A DNA stretch of 64,000 nt, from positions 1,288,139-1,352,138 of the forward strand of contig NMRA01000036.1 of assembly GCA_002633005.1 (NCBI GenBank), given 5' to 3'. This document shows, in pieces, positions 10,967-23,665 of the stretch (positions are counted from its first letter, which is position 1; each line of letters opens with the position of its first letter). Source of the DNA: Phoronis australis. Taxonomy: Eukaryota > Phoronida > Phoronidae. A program made the translations under genes and the position numbers. The notes below the pieces were generated by a model. That model was not told the origin of the DNA. It did no database searches and was given only the letters and a program-made list of their open reading frames with translations.

Positions 10967-12049
10967 ATAATTTCCTAAATCCTCTTCCCTAACATTCTTT
11001 GAAAACCAAGGCGAGATAGTTAAATGGAATGCACTATAAACTCACGATTACACTACAGATAACTTGCTTTTTCAAAAACCTTATTATCACGAGTTTTGTA
11101 TACAAGCGCTGGTACCTTCAGCTTCAGTTTTAGGCGCAGGCGGCTATGTACATGGGTAAGTACGTGAGCTCCTTCTTCGCAAAAATCTGTTTAAAATATT
11201 GGCTGTGCATGAACTAAAATATTCAAAGATTTCAAAGAAATTTAATTTTATACAAGTAGTTTTTCTAGTGGGAAATTTGTAACATGGTTTGGTTACGCGA
11301 ACCACGTCTAAAAATGCTGTTTTCTGAACCAGTTATTGTTTTTCTAGTTCACTAAGACAAATCTGAAAGAAGCCTGTAATGTTGTTCTGTGATACCTGAT
11401 ATCCTACATAACCACGTTTCAACAAATTTCAAGGACGGCTTTGGTAGCAAATCAAATAGAATAAAAAAGTAGTTATGAGCACAAACACTCTTAGTAGCTT
11501 CTCAAACAAAGGACAATTGTTCTCATCCGCTATGCTGAACTCGAGGAGTAACGATGCCTGGAGGCTCGGACAAATATCCAAGATGTAATCATGCCCTCCC
11601 GAACTTCACTCCTTCGCGGAAATTGAAAAAAACGCATCGTATGGCTGATCTAGGTTTGGAGTAGCCAGTACACAGCTCTTGGGGTCTGGTTAGTTGCTGA
11701 CTAGGTTTGGAGCTGTCAGTACTTGTGAGTTGAAGAAAATAAAATTAGAATATACCTGAACGAATTATGGTGTTAGCGTTGCACCTCGCAATGGAAAAAA
11801 ATGTTACAATACTTTCGAACAAAACACGATCCACGAAACTACAGTCTTGCAAACGTCCGGCATTGCGTTTAATTATTGCGTGCGTGGCGGTGTGGTAATA
11901 AGATAAGATGTAACTCACTTGATAGTACCTTCAGTGCGCCACGCTCATGTTTGACATTTTTGAGTATTTCTGCACGTTTATGTCGAAAATACTGTAACTT
12001 AAAACATGATGAATGTCAACGTCTATGCCTTAGAGACATTTTCCAATAC
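10967..12049. other. Intronic, no gene recognised
   Basis: Remaining intron between the BEL element and the receptor exon at 12050. A short internal echo (CTAGGTTTGGAG, twice near 11650-11715) is the only structure I noticed. Confidence 0.4.
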
Positions 12050-12184
12050 CTGTAGAATAACTTTGCGAGCAGTCGTCCATTGATATGGATTGAAGTTCAA
12101 ACTGCGGCAAGGACAACTTGCCATCATACGAGACGCTGTTGTTTGGTAACCAAGTGAAGAAAACCGTTCTCCGAGGATATCCAA
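12050..12184 (-). CDS. Cys-loop anion channel exon, loop B end to loop C
   Basis: A 135-bp exon between acceptor ttctAG (12186-12185) and donor CAG|gtattg (12049-12048). It enters with two bases finishing a codon and leaves one base, G, which joins GA of the next exon to give Gly. The product reads GYPRRTVFFTW, then VSYDGKLSLPQFEL and DDCSQSYSTG. Across the junction the second cysteine pair of the glycine/GluCl branch appears: Cys, ten residues, then Cys in TFSC. The loop C pattern Tyr-x-Thr-Gly-x-Phe is conserved, as in glycine receptors. Length and phases match the corresponding vertebrate glycine receptor exon. No disruption is seen. Confidence 0.92.
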
Positions 12185-12235
12185 CTAGAACAGTGTAAAG
12201 ATACGTACAATATTGCATGCACACATTTTTACACA

Positions 12236-12276
12236 TAAACACACATACACACGGGCGCGCGCGCACACACACACAT
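12236..12276. repeat. CA/CG dinucleotide run just upstream of a splice acceptor
   Basis: The plus strand reads a mixed (CA)n-(CG)n-(CA)n tract. In the transcript of the minus-strand receptor gene this becomes a UG-rich tract about 50-90 nt before the 3' splice site at 12185. Confidence 0.9.
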
Positions 12277-12529
12277 GCAGGCTTTTTGAATTTCGCATAT
12301 CGAGCAGCTGGTTTCCTCGTGTAGAGATTTGGTTTCACAAAGTCGCTAGCATGGCGTTCCGACATTTGAATCTGTACACGACTGACGTGAGCGTGAGCGT
12401 GAACGTAAAAGCTGGGACATTTCAAATCTTTGCCGGTCGTTGCGTTCAAACCAAAAAAGCAATGGACCTGTGCAGTGAGTTTATAACCAACGAATGATAT
12501 TAGCCTATAATTTCATGTTTAGAATTCGG

Positions 12530-15330
12530 ACTAACCTGAAGGTGCCCACAAATGTGCGTCGGCACGGTGCAGTGCAGTGAAAATAGTTATGGACTTAGCC
12601 AAAGAGGTACCAATGTTCACAGTGCGAATTAAAATAAAAGTTCCTCGTTCCGTCCGCAAACTTGAGAGATAATACAATGGCCTCAAACTGGTCAACATTC
12701 TTCTTACAATCTTGTGAGTTACACCATATACCATTGTAAATCTAGTCTCAACTTGTTCCGTTCGCACACGAGTAGTAGTTTCTGGGCTTAGAAAGAACTG
12801 ACCTTTCATTATTACCTGGAATTATGCTCCGCACATTCAAGTGTTCCTACTATGGATTTTTGCACGTTTAGGCTTTAGATCGGATACAATGGTTTTATAA
12901 CATAAAATCTATCTAAATACAATTAGTTTGGAAAATAATTGAGAAATTTTGAAGGAAATTTCACGTTATTTTGGTTTCCCGCCACACGAGGGGGTCCATG
13001 GAAAGCAATGTGAAATGATGGTGCAACCCTGAATGTAAATATTACAATAATAAATAAATAATTAATGGTGTCATCAGTAGAAGATGTTGATCAGTTGACA
13101 GCTTATATCCAATGGAGCACAGTCAGGCCTGTAGACAGCATTGCGCGGGGGTGGTTCGAATTTCTAGAACGGCGGACCTTTGATATTTCGGTAAGGCCCT
13201 TGACGCAGCTTAACTAGGGGGGAGGGAAATCTGTATACACAACGAGGACTCTTAGTTCTATGTTCCCAAGATCAGACGGAATTCGTAATACCAGAAATGA
13301 CAATGCTGTGACGGTTGCTTGCAAAGAACGGGACACAAATCCAGATGTAATATGGTCCAGAAAGAGAACATTACCGCGTTACCCCCTGCCAAACTTTCAA
13401 ACCGGGCGTGCTTAAATGTGTGATAACACCTCATTATATACTCAGACGGAAATATTTAGTCCGAGAAATATCGACTTGAATATTTTAATCTTGTATTTTG
13501 CGTGTTACTTAACTGGCTTAAATCGCTAAAAATGGGAACAGCCAAGTATTCCAAAGGTTCACTACTCTGAAGGCTCACTATTTCGAAGGTTTACTACTCG
13601 GAAAAGATAAAAAATTTCGGACTTGGGTGTATGAGATATACTTTTACCTGCAAAAAACGACACTTCGATTACTAGATGCACTAGGTGGTGTTCCTTTGCT
13701 GAAACAACCCCCGTATTTCAAGCGCATGCGAAATTGCCCGCATGTATTTCGAATACGGAAAACGAGTACGTACTTAAATTTTTAAAAGATTATGAAGAAG
13801 GAATATTGATGAATCACGACGTATTCATCAAATCCATGTCAAGGTCGTATCATTTGACAGCGTTTAGGGCCGCTGCGCCTCAAACTCACTTATCGGAACC
13901 ACGCGTATGACTGATCCGAAACTAAATGTGGTTAGTAGGCTACTCTGTCCCTGCCAGTCTTCACGAAGTCATAGGGTCCCATTCAGTCTTCTTAAATCTA
14001 AAATCGCCGCTATTGGTCGCTGAGGTACTGACCCGATGTTGTCCCGGCTTGAGACTGAATGAGTCGTTGGATTCAAGATTAACCATTGGCGGTGATTGGA
14101 ACTGAGCTCATTTGTAAACAACGTAATCAAAGTTTTAAGAACTTTTCAACTTTTGCACACCCTTTATGGACACAAATACATACACAAAACGTACCGAGAG
14201 CGACGTACATGAAGTAATATCCCACGAGACATTATTCCACGTATAGACCGAGACCGAATGTATTTATCCCATGCGCTTCGAATCCCTAAGTTTCTTGCAT
14301 TTTTTCGGCAGATTTTACAAATACCTCATCCAGACTGTGAGTGTCGGCAAGTCAAGAGGAGTTAATGGCTTTAAGAGGGCTTTATTAAGAGAATTGAAAC
14401 ATTTCTCATTTACATTCTCACAGTTCTTCTCTGTTTCAGTTCTACAAAAATGAAAAAAACAAAATGCAAAATAGCAAAGCTCACCGATACAGACAAAATG
14501 CAAATTCGGAAATACCAAATACGAAAATACTATGAAAATACCTCAATATTGCGGCTCCCTTTCTCTCCTCTCTGACGCCAAATATGCACTGCCACCCAAT
14601 TGTATAAATCAAGTCAGCACACACAACAGCTCATACTCAAATGTGAGTCAGATGACATGAAATCACATTCAGCCTATTCAGCCTACAAACATCCATGAGG
14701 CTCCCGGAGCTAACAAACGTGAAGTATCTTACACAGACTGTTCACATGGCGGATCACATCCTACACTGTATATGTATGTACTTGCGCGTTAGGTTTCAAG
14801 TTTTCTCTTGTAAAAGAAACAGTTTTAGAAGTAACGATTTATTTCTTGAAAAGATGTAGCAAAGATGAAAACAACGACAAATGAGCAGTGAACTTGTAAC
14901 ATCTCCTGGAAATAGTTAAAAAACAACAATATTTGATATTTTAATTTCCTAGGAGTTGCAGACGATATACTATTCAGCAATTGAAAACTGAGACATAAGT
15001 GTCCTATAATTAACAGTTTTGTTCCAGATTTTACTTTTAGGGCCTGGTTGTATGTCGAGTGTTGCAACTGTGTTACTTTAAACTATAATATTCCTAAAGT
15101 TTGATGATCGAACCGGCTCAGACGTCGAGTCGACATTGACCTACCTTTTGAACTTTCCATGTCAGAGGTCGCTGTTAAAGTAGTGCGGGAGGCGAATACG
15201 GAAGAAAACTTTATTTCATGGCCGTATTTCCCTCGACAGATTCAACGCGCGTGGAATAAAATACATTTCTCATGTCAGGTCCGACTCACTAGCAGACATT
15301 CAGAATAATGAACTGTCGCAGAGTTCTGGT
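12530..15330. other. Long intronic stretch, no gene recognised
   Basis: I looked here for the missing Cys-loop exon on the minus strand (a Phe/Tyr-Pro-x-Asp-x-Gln-x-Cys pattern) and did not find it. A short TTCGAAGGTTTACTACTCGG-like motif at 13548-13610 resembles the tandem block at 15340-15440. Nothing else was recognisable. Confidence 0.4.
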
Positions 15331-15339
15331 TTCGGAATT

Positions 15340-15440
15340 GTGGACATTCGAAGTAGTGAATTTTCAAAGGCAGCGCACATTCGGAGTAACTTCGGAGTAG
15401 TGGACTTTCGGAGTAGCGAACCTTCGGAATAGTGACATGT
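15340..15440. repeat. Short tandem repeat of TTCGGAGTAGTG-like units
   Basis: Near-repeats of ATTCGAAGTAGTGAA, TTCGGAGTAACTTCGGAGTAGTG, TTTCGGAGTAGCGAAC and CTTCGGAATAGTGAC follow each other at about 15-27 bp spacing. The related phrase ACTACTCTGAAGG/ACTACTCGG occurs at about 13560-13605, in reverse sense. Confidence 0.6.
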
Positions 15441-15617
15441 AAGCTTGAAAATCTTTTCGACCAATTTTTTTTTGCCTGCGAGGCTATGCGCCATTGGCAC
15501 TGATTGACAAGAGAAGACTTTCTTCATTGACCAAAGTTCTTATTAAGTCTATGACCTACTTTTCCTTAATAATATGAACATGCTTGTCGGGGTTTTCTTA
15601 GTCCAAAAAATACGGTA

Positions 15618-15770
15618 CTTCATGGGCGGCGCAGCACAGACAAAAGTGAGTGCTANTACCCCTGTGGTGCACCGCCCCGCGGCATAGACCATGGGCGGCG
15701 TAGCACTGAAGAAAGTGTCGATTTTTGCCCCCGAGCCCCCTATTATGCGCCACCCATGTACATGTAGTTA
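15618..15770. repeat. GGGCGGCG repeat with inverted ends
   Basis: CATGGGCGGCGCAGCAC (about 15620) is repeated as CATGGGCGGCGTAGCAC (about 15690). The far end reads TATGCGCCACCCATG, the reverse complement type. This suggests two short TIR elements or one with an internal duplication. A single N lies inside at 15655. Confidence 0.5.
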
Positions 15771-16221
15771 AATGTCTGATTTTTGATCATCGACGGAGGA
15801 CTGCCTATGGTGAACTTAATTATCATCGGCGTACACTGAATTTAAAAGAATAGAAACGCACACACGTGTACACGAATGCATGTCATCCACCAATGCACAA
15901 CCAAAATGGAAATTTGAAAATGTGTGCACTTTACTGTACTCTGCCACTATCAAAATAGCAGATTGCAAACCTATCGTCTGCTATTTTTGTTTCTAAGACA
16001 TTCACACGGCACTACTTTTTGGGAGCTCTCTTGCTGCTTTATAGCTTAGCTAGGTATAGACATTTACTTCTAGTCTCCCTTGTTACCCAATATTGTAGCC
16101 ACCACGCGCGTTCAATGCCGATGGACAGCATAAAGCCTCCTCTAATCGTCTGCACGATCCTATCATCAAGCACCATTCGGGCGAAGTTGACCGGATACGG
16201 CCTGATGATTACGTGAAGCAT

Positions 16222-16563
16222 GCGCGCACTCAGCCTTTAATATGGGGGGGCTCGAATTTTTTACGATGTGGACCTTTTGTTGGCAAAAAAGCGGGAGAAC
16301 TAAAAAAACGGGGTACCACCTTCAGAACTGTGAACTGTGCGTATGCACCTTTATAGTGGCCTTTTGTCTCGTTTGCTCGGACTTTTTGTTTCTCTGAGGC
16401 TGAACTTTTTGCCCACTTCGCCAAATGGGGGGNNNNNNNNNNNNNNNNNNNNNNNNNNNNNNNNNNNNNNNNNNNNNNNNNNNNNNNNNNNNNNNNNNNN
16501 NNNNNNNNNNNNNNNNNGATTGAACCCCCCAAACCCACCCCCCCCCCTCCTGGCTACGGGCCT
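16222..16563. mobile_element. hAT-like G-run TIR element, copy A, with assembly gap
   Basis: It starts CAGCCTTTAATATGGGGGG and runs on colinearly with 24250-24495 (CTCGAATTT, GATGTGGACCTTTTG, AAAAAGCGGGAG, CTTCGCCAAATGGGG). The right end CCTCCTGGCTACGGGCCTG reads in reverse as CAGGCCCGTAGCCAGGAGG, a typical hAT-like terminus. The middle is a run of N, so only the ends are known. No transposase is visible, so it would be non-autonomous. Confidence 0.65.
16433..16517. other. Assembly gap (85 N)
   Basis: A run of N inside the G-rich element. True length and content are unknown. Confidence 1.
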
Positions 16564-18639
16564 GATAGTAGTGATTGTGTAAATTACAAAGACTTAGGAA
16601 GCGAGCTTGACGAGATTATAAAGGCAGGTATTGGGATGATGGTGAACTCAGATGTGTTAGACTACTATATCGGCAGACATTAATTGTTTGAGGCCGTACC
16701 AACTCTACCCTCCTGCAAAAGGAACTTCGGCGAATGCAGCAGGGTCGGAGTCTACTCAGTCTACTTAGGGCTGACATTTCTGAGTGGTAATGATGGCCTT
16801 TTAATGAATCACGATTTAATTTTCTTATCATTTTTAAGTTATGTTGAGTAATATGTATATGTAACTCTATAATTAAATTTCTACCCTGACAGTCAAAGCC
16901 CAGTCCCGAATAGCGGCCATGTTGATTTCATTTCTTCGAATGTCGAGAAAGTTTTTGATTCGAATTGGATTTTATTTCTGGTAAATGATACTCGTTTCTA
17001 CCTCGTCTGTTCCAAAACATCTGTACTGTACTGTGGTGACGGCCGGACTGAAACTGGGAAATTCAATATGTGCCTGACAACCACGTTCCTGGCAATGGTA
17101 CAACACACTCTCTTTTTGTCCATCAAGTCCACTTACAGGTTGGAAAAAAGTACATCATATCCCATTTCCGTGACAGATTGAAGCAGCGTGGCCACTGAAC
17201 TAAGGGTGAACGCTAGCTCCAACGTATATTGCCATACAAGTGTCCAACATAGGCTGAGCCATTTCTCAGCTTTAGGGTCTTTTGGAAACAAAAAACATAT
17301 TGTCTGTCCAATTGCTATTTCTGCCGCATGTGCATCCTCCGCACACATACCTTTTCATAGTACTAGTCTCAGGCAATATTCAGTTACTCTTCGAGACCAC
17401 TCCGGCTCACGGCTTGTGTAAAACAACACAATGGAGGAAACCTTACTTCCGCTTATCTGTTAATTTTTGCGTTTATTTCGTGATTACAGGTACACAAACT
17501 GAAGAGGAAATACTTAAAATACCATACCAAACGATTCTTAGTAATCGAATTGAGGGTTTGAATGACAACACAGCCTGTTGAGCTGACATCAAGCACTAAG
17601 GAATTGTCAATTCTTTCCAAGTCCCAAAACCGCATCTCACTAACATGAGTTGAGAACATTTCCATTAATTGCAAGTGGTTAAAATCAAATTTTAATTTTG
17701 GCCTGATTAAATCATGTTTAATTTATGCTTAGTAAGACAATCAAGATTATCAATATTAAAACTGATTGCTTAAATGAGAATAAAATTATAAAATTTTCAC
17801 GCAACTGCAATTAGTGCAAAAATAATAATTTTCTCCAAAAGTGCACATGCTGCGTTCAGGTTCACGTTCATGTCGGCTTCAGACAACTCTGTTGTACCAC
17901 ATCTAACATGTAGCGACGATATTACACAACCTCTCACCTGTGAGGTACGTTTTAGAACAGTTTGATCTATCAATAGTCATTAGGTGAAACTGAGGTAACT
18001 GTAGATTTCTTTCTTGAGATATAGGATTCATCAACCAGCCGAAAAAGACGGTATCCGTTTTAGGGCCAACTGCAAACCAAGCGCCTAATCATCACGATCA
18101 AACATCGGATAAATTACTCGGAAGATATAAATCATTCATAATACATGAATAGCAATTCACATTAAGGTAAGTGCCTGCCTGTTTTATCAAGGGTCGCATC
18201 ACTAAAAGATTTTAATCACTAACTTCAACCCAAGCATCCATACATTTCTGAAATCCATTGTGAGGACAGAAACATGCTTGGCTGGAGTGATAGTTAACAA
18301 AATAACTGCAGGTCGAAGTGCACGCCTGTGGTAATCTATTTGACCCTATAATAGTGCATGCAGTCGCTACCAGGCGAAAATGTGCATTTTCCTGAAACAT
18401 TTAAGTAGCAATTACTGAGAGAACCAATGAAATAAAAAATGTATAACCCGTTACAGTATTGGCTGAAATTTTACCAGTTGGTTCATATTTACCTCAAAAG
18501 ACACCAACCACCATAATACACTCATTGACCTCCCCGTCTAATTTTTATACCCACCTGAAATTTTTGCCTGAAACATGCAAAAAATCAGATTAAAAACTAG
18601 AGAGATTATTGTCAAGGTTTGACAAAAATAGAATCTGCG
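16564..18639. other. Intronic, no gene recognised
   Basis: Open frames of 60-100 codons exist on both strands but I could not link any to a family. A FPKD-containing minus frame near 17277 was tested as the missing Cys-loop exon and rejected. Confidence 0.4.
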
Positions 18640-19720
18640 CATAAAGTACTAGCTAATTGAAAAAGTCTGAAATTTAACAGAAAACTGCTCTTAATGACCC
18701 CAAATGTTGTGACTGAACTCCCTTTACAAATAGAAAACATTTGCTCAATTATGAAAGGTCTAGCTCAAAAATTACTTTTGCACTTAATGACCTGTGACCC
18801 GGAAACTCGGTTCCCTAAATCCGATTGGTAATTCCAAGTAAATTTCTGATGCATTTCGTACTTGCATACTTATTAACAAAATTCGAGAGTCCATGTAATA
18901 CCCGTAGACGAAAAAGCAATTTGACGGAAAACATCCTTTGACCTGTTTCATGTCATTCCAGTTCATTTTGTGATTATCGTGTCGACCAATGAAAATGGTC
19001 GTTGCTAACGAATCGATGTAAGAGAAATATCAATCTCAAAAGAAAGGACGAAAAGAAGAATAAGAAGATAAAATAAGTAGAACAGCAAAACTCTGCGCGA
19101 AAACGCGCAATAAGAACTAGACAGCAATTGCGTATGCGCTATTACAACTCTGCGCATGGTGTACGCACGGGCATAGCGAGTTAAGGGCATAGTACATTGC
19201 ATGGTGTGAAAGAGAGTTTTCCCTGACATACTATGAAGTTCAATTGGGAAAAGAATGTCAACAGAAAAGTGCACTACTTAATGACCTTTCACCGGGAAAT
19301 TCGATTCAGTTGATCTAATCTAAACTCTTTCCAGGTTCTAGGTGCACTTACATGGCAGGAAGCTGTTTACTAATTCTGAGGAACCAATCTCAAAAATTAC
19401 AAGAGAAACGTTTGAAACAGATGTACCGGTTGACCCCTCTGGGGGTCATATAATGCATTTTGGGTCATACCCGTATTACCAACAGAAATTTGTTAGCAAT
19501 TGGTTGAATCACCATGAATATGAACGCTCTTCCTAATACAACATGCAAGTACTAGCTATTGAAAAAGTCTGAAATTTAACAGAAAACTGCACCTAATGAA
19601 ACCAAAGTTGCACCTAATAATCCCAAAGTGTGTGACTGAACTTCTTTTGCGAATGGAAAATGTATGCATAATTATGACAGGTCAAGCACAAAAATCACTT
19701 TAGCACTTAAGAGGCAGTCC
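18640..19720. repeat. Duplicated segment, copies about 905 bp apart
   Basis: AGTACTAGCTAATTGAAAAA, followed by GTCTGAAATTTAACAG and then a CTTAATGACC phrase (18646-18790), returns at 19548-19715. The nearby phrase GACTGAACTYCTTTTGC/ACAAATAGAAAAC is also shared. The motif CACTTAATGACC recurs several more times between the copies. No coding content was recognised. Confidence 0.6.
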
Positions 19721-20639
19721 ATATAAAAACCAGTAGATTTTCAAAAATCAGTCTATACGTCAAAATTTAAAACAACTTCATTTTTTGTACATGAGTAGGT
19801 ATCCTAACAAAAACCCAAATGCCAAATTTTGTGCACTCAATGACCCCTAATTTCGCCGCTGGAGCATGAGAACACAAATTGGCAGCATTGGGCATATTAG
19901 CCGTCTCAAAAATCGCATGTTTTCAGCAACAAAAATGACTAACATACAAAATAGATCAAAAGCTATATTTTGGTGGCTGAAATAACCAACGTACATGTAC
20001 AATACTTAGCTACCCGGGCCTTGAATGAGTGAAATTCCTGTGACAAAGAGATTAAAAAATAATTCCTTATGCTCTTACATATTTTTTAAACGTTTTTGAA
20101 CTAGATAGCCCTTTGAGATAGGGACTTTAAGCAAAGAACCGACAGCGACCAAATGAATATTTTACCGATAGATAGTTTAAGAGAGGCGTTTTCACTGATG
20201 GCCATTTTTACAGCTTTGATTTGAAGAAGCGAAGTCGAAATGCTGAAATATTGACCAAATAATATCGATCATAACCTTATCGGAGAACTAAAATTTTGAA
20301 CCAGAGTCTTGGCCACTTTCATAAAAGGTTTTGTAAAAGGTATGCCTGAGTCAAGTTCTCGATTCCCAATGCTAAATGCTCTGATAAAATAGCGAATGTG
20401 CAAATCTGTTTTTTAAGTGATATATATTGAAAAATACACAAGGCATACAAATAAATGATGACAAACCCAGAAATCGCGAAGCATTATATCTGGGTTGTAA
20501 ACAAGTAGTATCTAATATAAGTATCCCAACATTTAGATATGCTATTGCGAATATATAAAAACAAACATGTACAGATTCATGTATGGGAATCAGAAGCAGC
20601 GATATTGATAAACGGTACACAAAAATCTGCAAACGTTGC

Positions 20640-22112
20640 TTAGGAAGAATTCATTGAGAACGACGTCAAAGTTAGGACTACCATGCTATAAGAAAGTAAA
20701 TTTAGAAGGGATATTATTGCAAGAATTGAGAACATCAACAATAAATTGGTTTTCATTGAGTGCACGAAAGAGTGAGTCTCTCAGGTATTCGATGAGGGGA
20801 CATTTGAAGAAAATATGAGGATAAGATTGATGGTCACCACACTTACAGTTTGGAGAAACATTACTAAAGTTATGCCTAAACTTGTCAGAATTGAGGAAAA
20901 GACCACATCTTGATTTGTACAATGCTATTTCGTTATCGCGTGGAAAAGAAAATTGAGTTAAGGGTTCTGAGTTATCAAAATTGTGAAAAACAGTTCTAAA
21001 ATTATTTTTAGAATCGTAAAAGAGTTGCTTTCCTTAACAGAGACTGGAAGAGAATTCCAGTTGTTGATGCCCACCATGACTAGACCTTCTGAATGCCTGA
21101 CTGAATGACGGAGAAATTGCACATGAGGTGGAGGATCTCAAATTGCTACGATGGCCTTGTCTAGTGTATAGATCAAATATTTTTTGACAGAGGCGTTGTA
21201 AATGTGGTCATGTGAAGATTGCGACGAGTAGACGGTTTGGGCCACTTGAGACTATTCAAAGCCTTAACACGATTGGATCCCCTGTAAGCTCCGGTTATGA
21301 GTAAGGCAGCTCGATACTGTAATTTCTCCAAATGTTGGAGTGCACCCGTATTGGCCGACTGATTTATAATATCACAATAATCGATGTGTGGAAGTTTAAA
21401 TGATTTGAACAAAACTTCTAAATATGTAGAATTCAGATGACGAGAGACAAGCTTAAATGGGTTAACTAATTTTTGAGATTTTTAGCTCCCGAACGTGAGG
21501 TGTGAATGAGAGTTTTTCATCTAACAGTATACCAAGATGTCTGCGCGATTGTTTTCTAGGAATGATTTCATCATTAAGTTTAAGGTCATAAGACGGGTCC
21601 ACAAGGAAGAGAGCATTAATAGATTTGGAGAAGGTGAGGTCAACGCTTTTTTCTAGTTTAAAATTCATTCTTCATTCTTGTGACCAATAGCTGAGCTTAT
21701 ATAAGTCGTGTTGAAGCTGCAAAGAACTTTCAGGGCTTCTCCCTGCGAAGGGGTAAGAAAGCGCCGTATCATCTGCATAAAGGTATGTGCTACATGACAG
21801 GTTATCAGAACTGTCATTAATATCAACCAGGAAGAGAAGAGGGACCAAAAATTTACCCTGCGGTACACCTCCGTTTACAAATCCAGGAGGGGATAAAGTT
21901 GAAAGTACGCCGTCGACACGAACACTGTATGTTCTATCGGAGAGATATGAGGTGATCATGGTTAAAACATTACCAGTAATGCCATAGGATCGAAGTTTGT
22001 GAAGTAAAGTTTCGTGAGAGACACAGTCGAAAGCAGAGGCTATATCTAGAAAAATGGACCTGACACTCTCGCCCTTCTCAAAATGTAAATGAATGTCATG
22101 TACAAATCTCAA
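20640..22112 (-). pseudogene. 5'-truncated Jockey/CR1-like LINE
   Basis: The minus strand carries the middle and end of a non-LTR reverse transcriptase. It starts abruptly at LRFVHDIHLHFEKG, then IFLDIASAFDCVSH (Asp motif), SYLSDRTYSVRVDG, GGVPQGKFLVPLLFLVDIND and the catalytic YADDTAL. After a shift it continues with RRHLGILLDEKLSF and the thumb-like LEKLQYRAALLITGAYRG. It ends near NVSPNCKCGDHQSYPHIFFK, the Cys/His-rich tail seen in many Jockey/CR1 elements. Several stops and frame changes make it dead. The 3' untranslated region probably extends to about 20385. The 5' truncation inside the RT is typical of target-primed insertion. It lies in the same orientation as the receptor gene. Confidence 0.9.
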
Positions 22113-23499
22113 TGCGCATAACCCACACCAGTTCCTCTCTGTTGCATTCTGGGATAGTTTGTATGCCTATCAGCAGCACGTGAGAGTTTCTCAGAATAGC
22201 TTATTATATTTAGATGCCGTTTTCAATTATTAAAAGTAGTAAAATATGTTACAAATTCTCAGTATCTTATTGAAATTGTAATTTTAAAAATTTGTAAAAT
22301 CCAAGATATGTGCTTATAGTTTACCTGGCCCCGGTCTCCAGTCTCCGTGCTTAGATTCAATCGAATCATACTCAGACTCACACTTCATAATCACCGCACT
22401 TCATTGCTGCCAATTTTTAAAGTTCTTCTTACTACAATTCCTGGCAACTGGCGAATGCTAACCCCATGTCGACGAGTCATTACAAGGGTAAAAGGCAGCT
22501 GGGGGGGGGGGATTGCCGTGATTGAAATGCGTGTGCAACGGTGTGTACGGTTTCCTAAGGAAAGTTAATGAAAACAATCTGCTTCCCTGTCAGATTTCAC
22601 AAAATAGTTTGGTCATCGATAATTCCCCAATCCCCGAATGATATTCCAGATTTTTTGCCGATTTATGAGTAGACGTCTCGTCCCGTTCACTGATGAACTC
22701 TGAATGCTGCCGTAGTGTTTTTAACTCAAGCGCCAACTGTCAGCTAACTTGACACATCCCGGTAAAATGCAGAAATACAGTATCAAAGTTTTGACATGGG
22801 CATAGGCCTACACGGCAATGGGTTCTATGCATGAGAGAACAGGCGTTGACCAGTAACCAAACAACTGCGGCCCAAATGTCGACTCGGAGTTTCGGGCTGA
22901 CGTGGACAACCGGTTTACTAGAAAAGAACACCACCGCTGGCAAACTTTTGAAATTCGACTTCCCGTCAAAGAAAATGTGCAATTCGAACTCTCCCTTTAA
23001 GATGTTGGTTGCACGTGTGTGATATGGTACCCGACTCCCGTACCGGGGTCACCGGCCCACCACTGGGTTAATAAAACACATAATTTCAATATGCCGTCAG
23101 TCGTTGGTGTGACGATGCCAATTTTAGGAGTAATGAGTCAAGTGTAGGCCAGGGAGAATGACCCCTGACTAAATCAGACACTGAGATTTTGGCTGCTCCA
23201 CTCCGGCCGACTGACTAATTTCTTTGATAAACTGTTTCAAATTTCTTGAGACAGTTTCCGGAGGGAGATAAGGAACTCCAGATGTAAAGCTTAATAATTG
23301 GCAAATGTAACAAGAAATGGCAGGAGAATATTGTATTGAACAGTTACAGAACACTCAGCATTCCACGTTATACTCCTGTAATTGTAGCGAGAGCTGACGA
23401 TAACATAGTTGCTAGGGTAGTCGATGCGAATATAGGTAGCATTGAATCAGCGCGACTTTTCGTGGTTTTGCATTTCACATCATAACTAAAGAGTTCCAT
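22113..23499. other. Intronic, no gene recognised
   Basis: Contains a CCTGGCCCCGGTCTCCAGTC motif at 22324 that resembles the ends of the TCGAGT-rich family, and a poly-G run at 22501. The open frames at 22740-23022 on both strands were not recognised. Confidence 0.4.
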
Positions 23500-23665
23500 A
23501 GCAACTCGAGTACGATTCTCAGATTTGAGTACGCGTTTGGAGTCTACTCGAAATGTGACATTAAATACGTTTTTCGAGTAGGCCTACGACTCCAGTGAGC
23601 ACGATTTTGAATATGAAATCTCGAGTACGAGTATGAGCCTGACGGAGCTCAGACCGGGTCCCGGA
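23500..23665. repeat. TCGAGT-rich element fragment
   Basis: Multiple CTCGAGTACGA, TTTGAGTACG and TTCGAGTAGG phrases end near AGACCGGGTCCCGGAGTC. The composition and the GC-rich end match the larger element at 40366-40756. Confidence 0.55.

Noticed and set aside
12531-12809. 92-codon minus-strand ORF next to the receptor exon
   Set aside because: No similarity to the receptor extracellular domain in any of the three frames, and no other family recognised.
17133-17348. Minus-strand FPKD frame as the missing Cys-loop exon
   Set aside because: There is no Cys ten to thirteen residues upstream in the right spacing, no Gln-x-Cys after the Asp, and no fitting splice sites.
19205-19274. Minus-strand FPIE segment as the Cys-loop exon
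   Set aside because: The Asp is Glu, and both cysteines and the Gln are absent.
20915-20950. FPRD codons on the minus strand as the Cys-loop exon
   Set aside because: The segment reads on into the Cys/His tail of the LINE and belongs to it.
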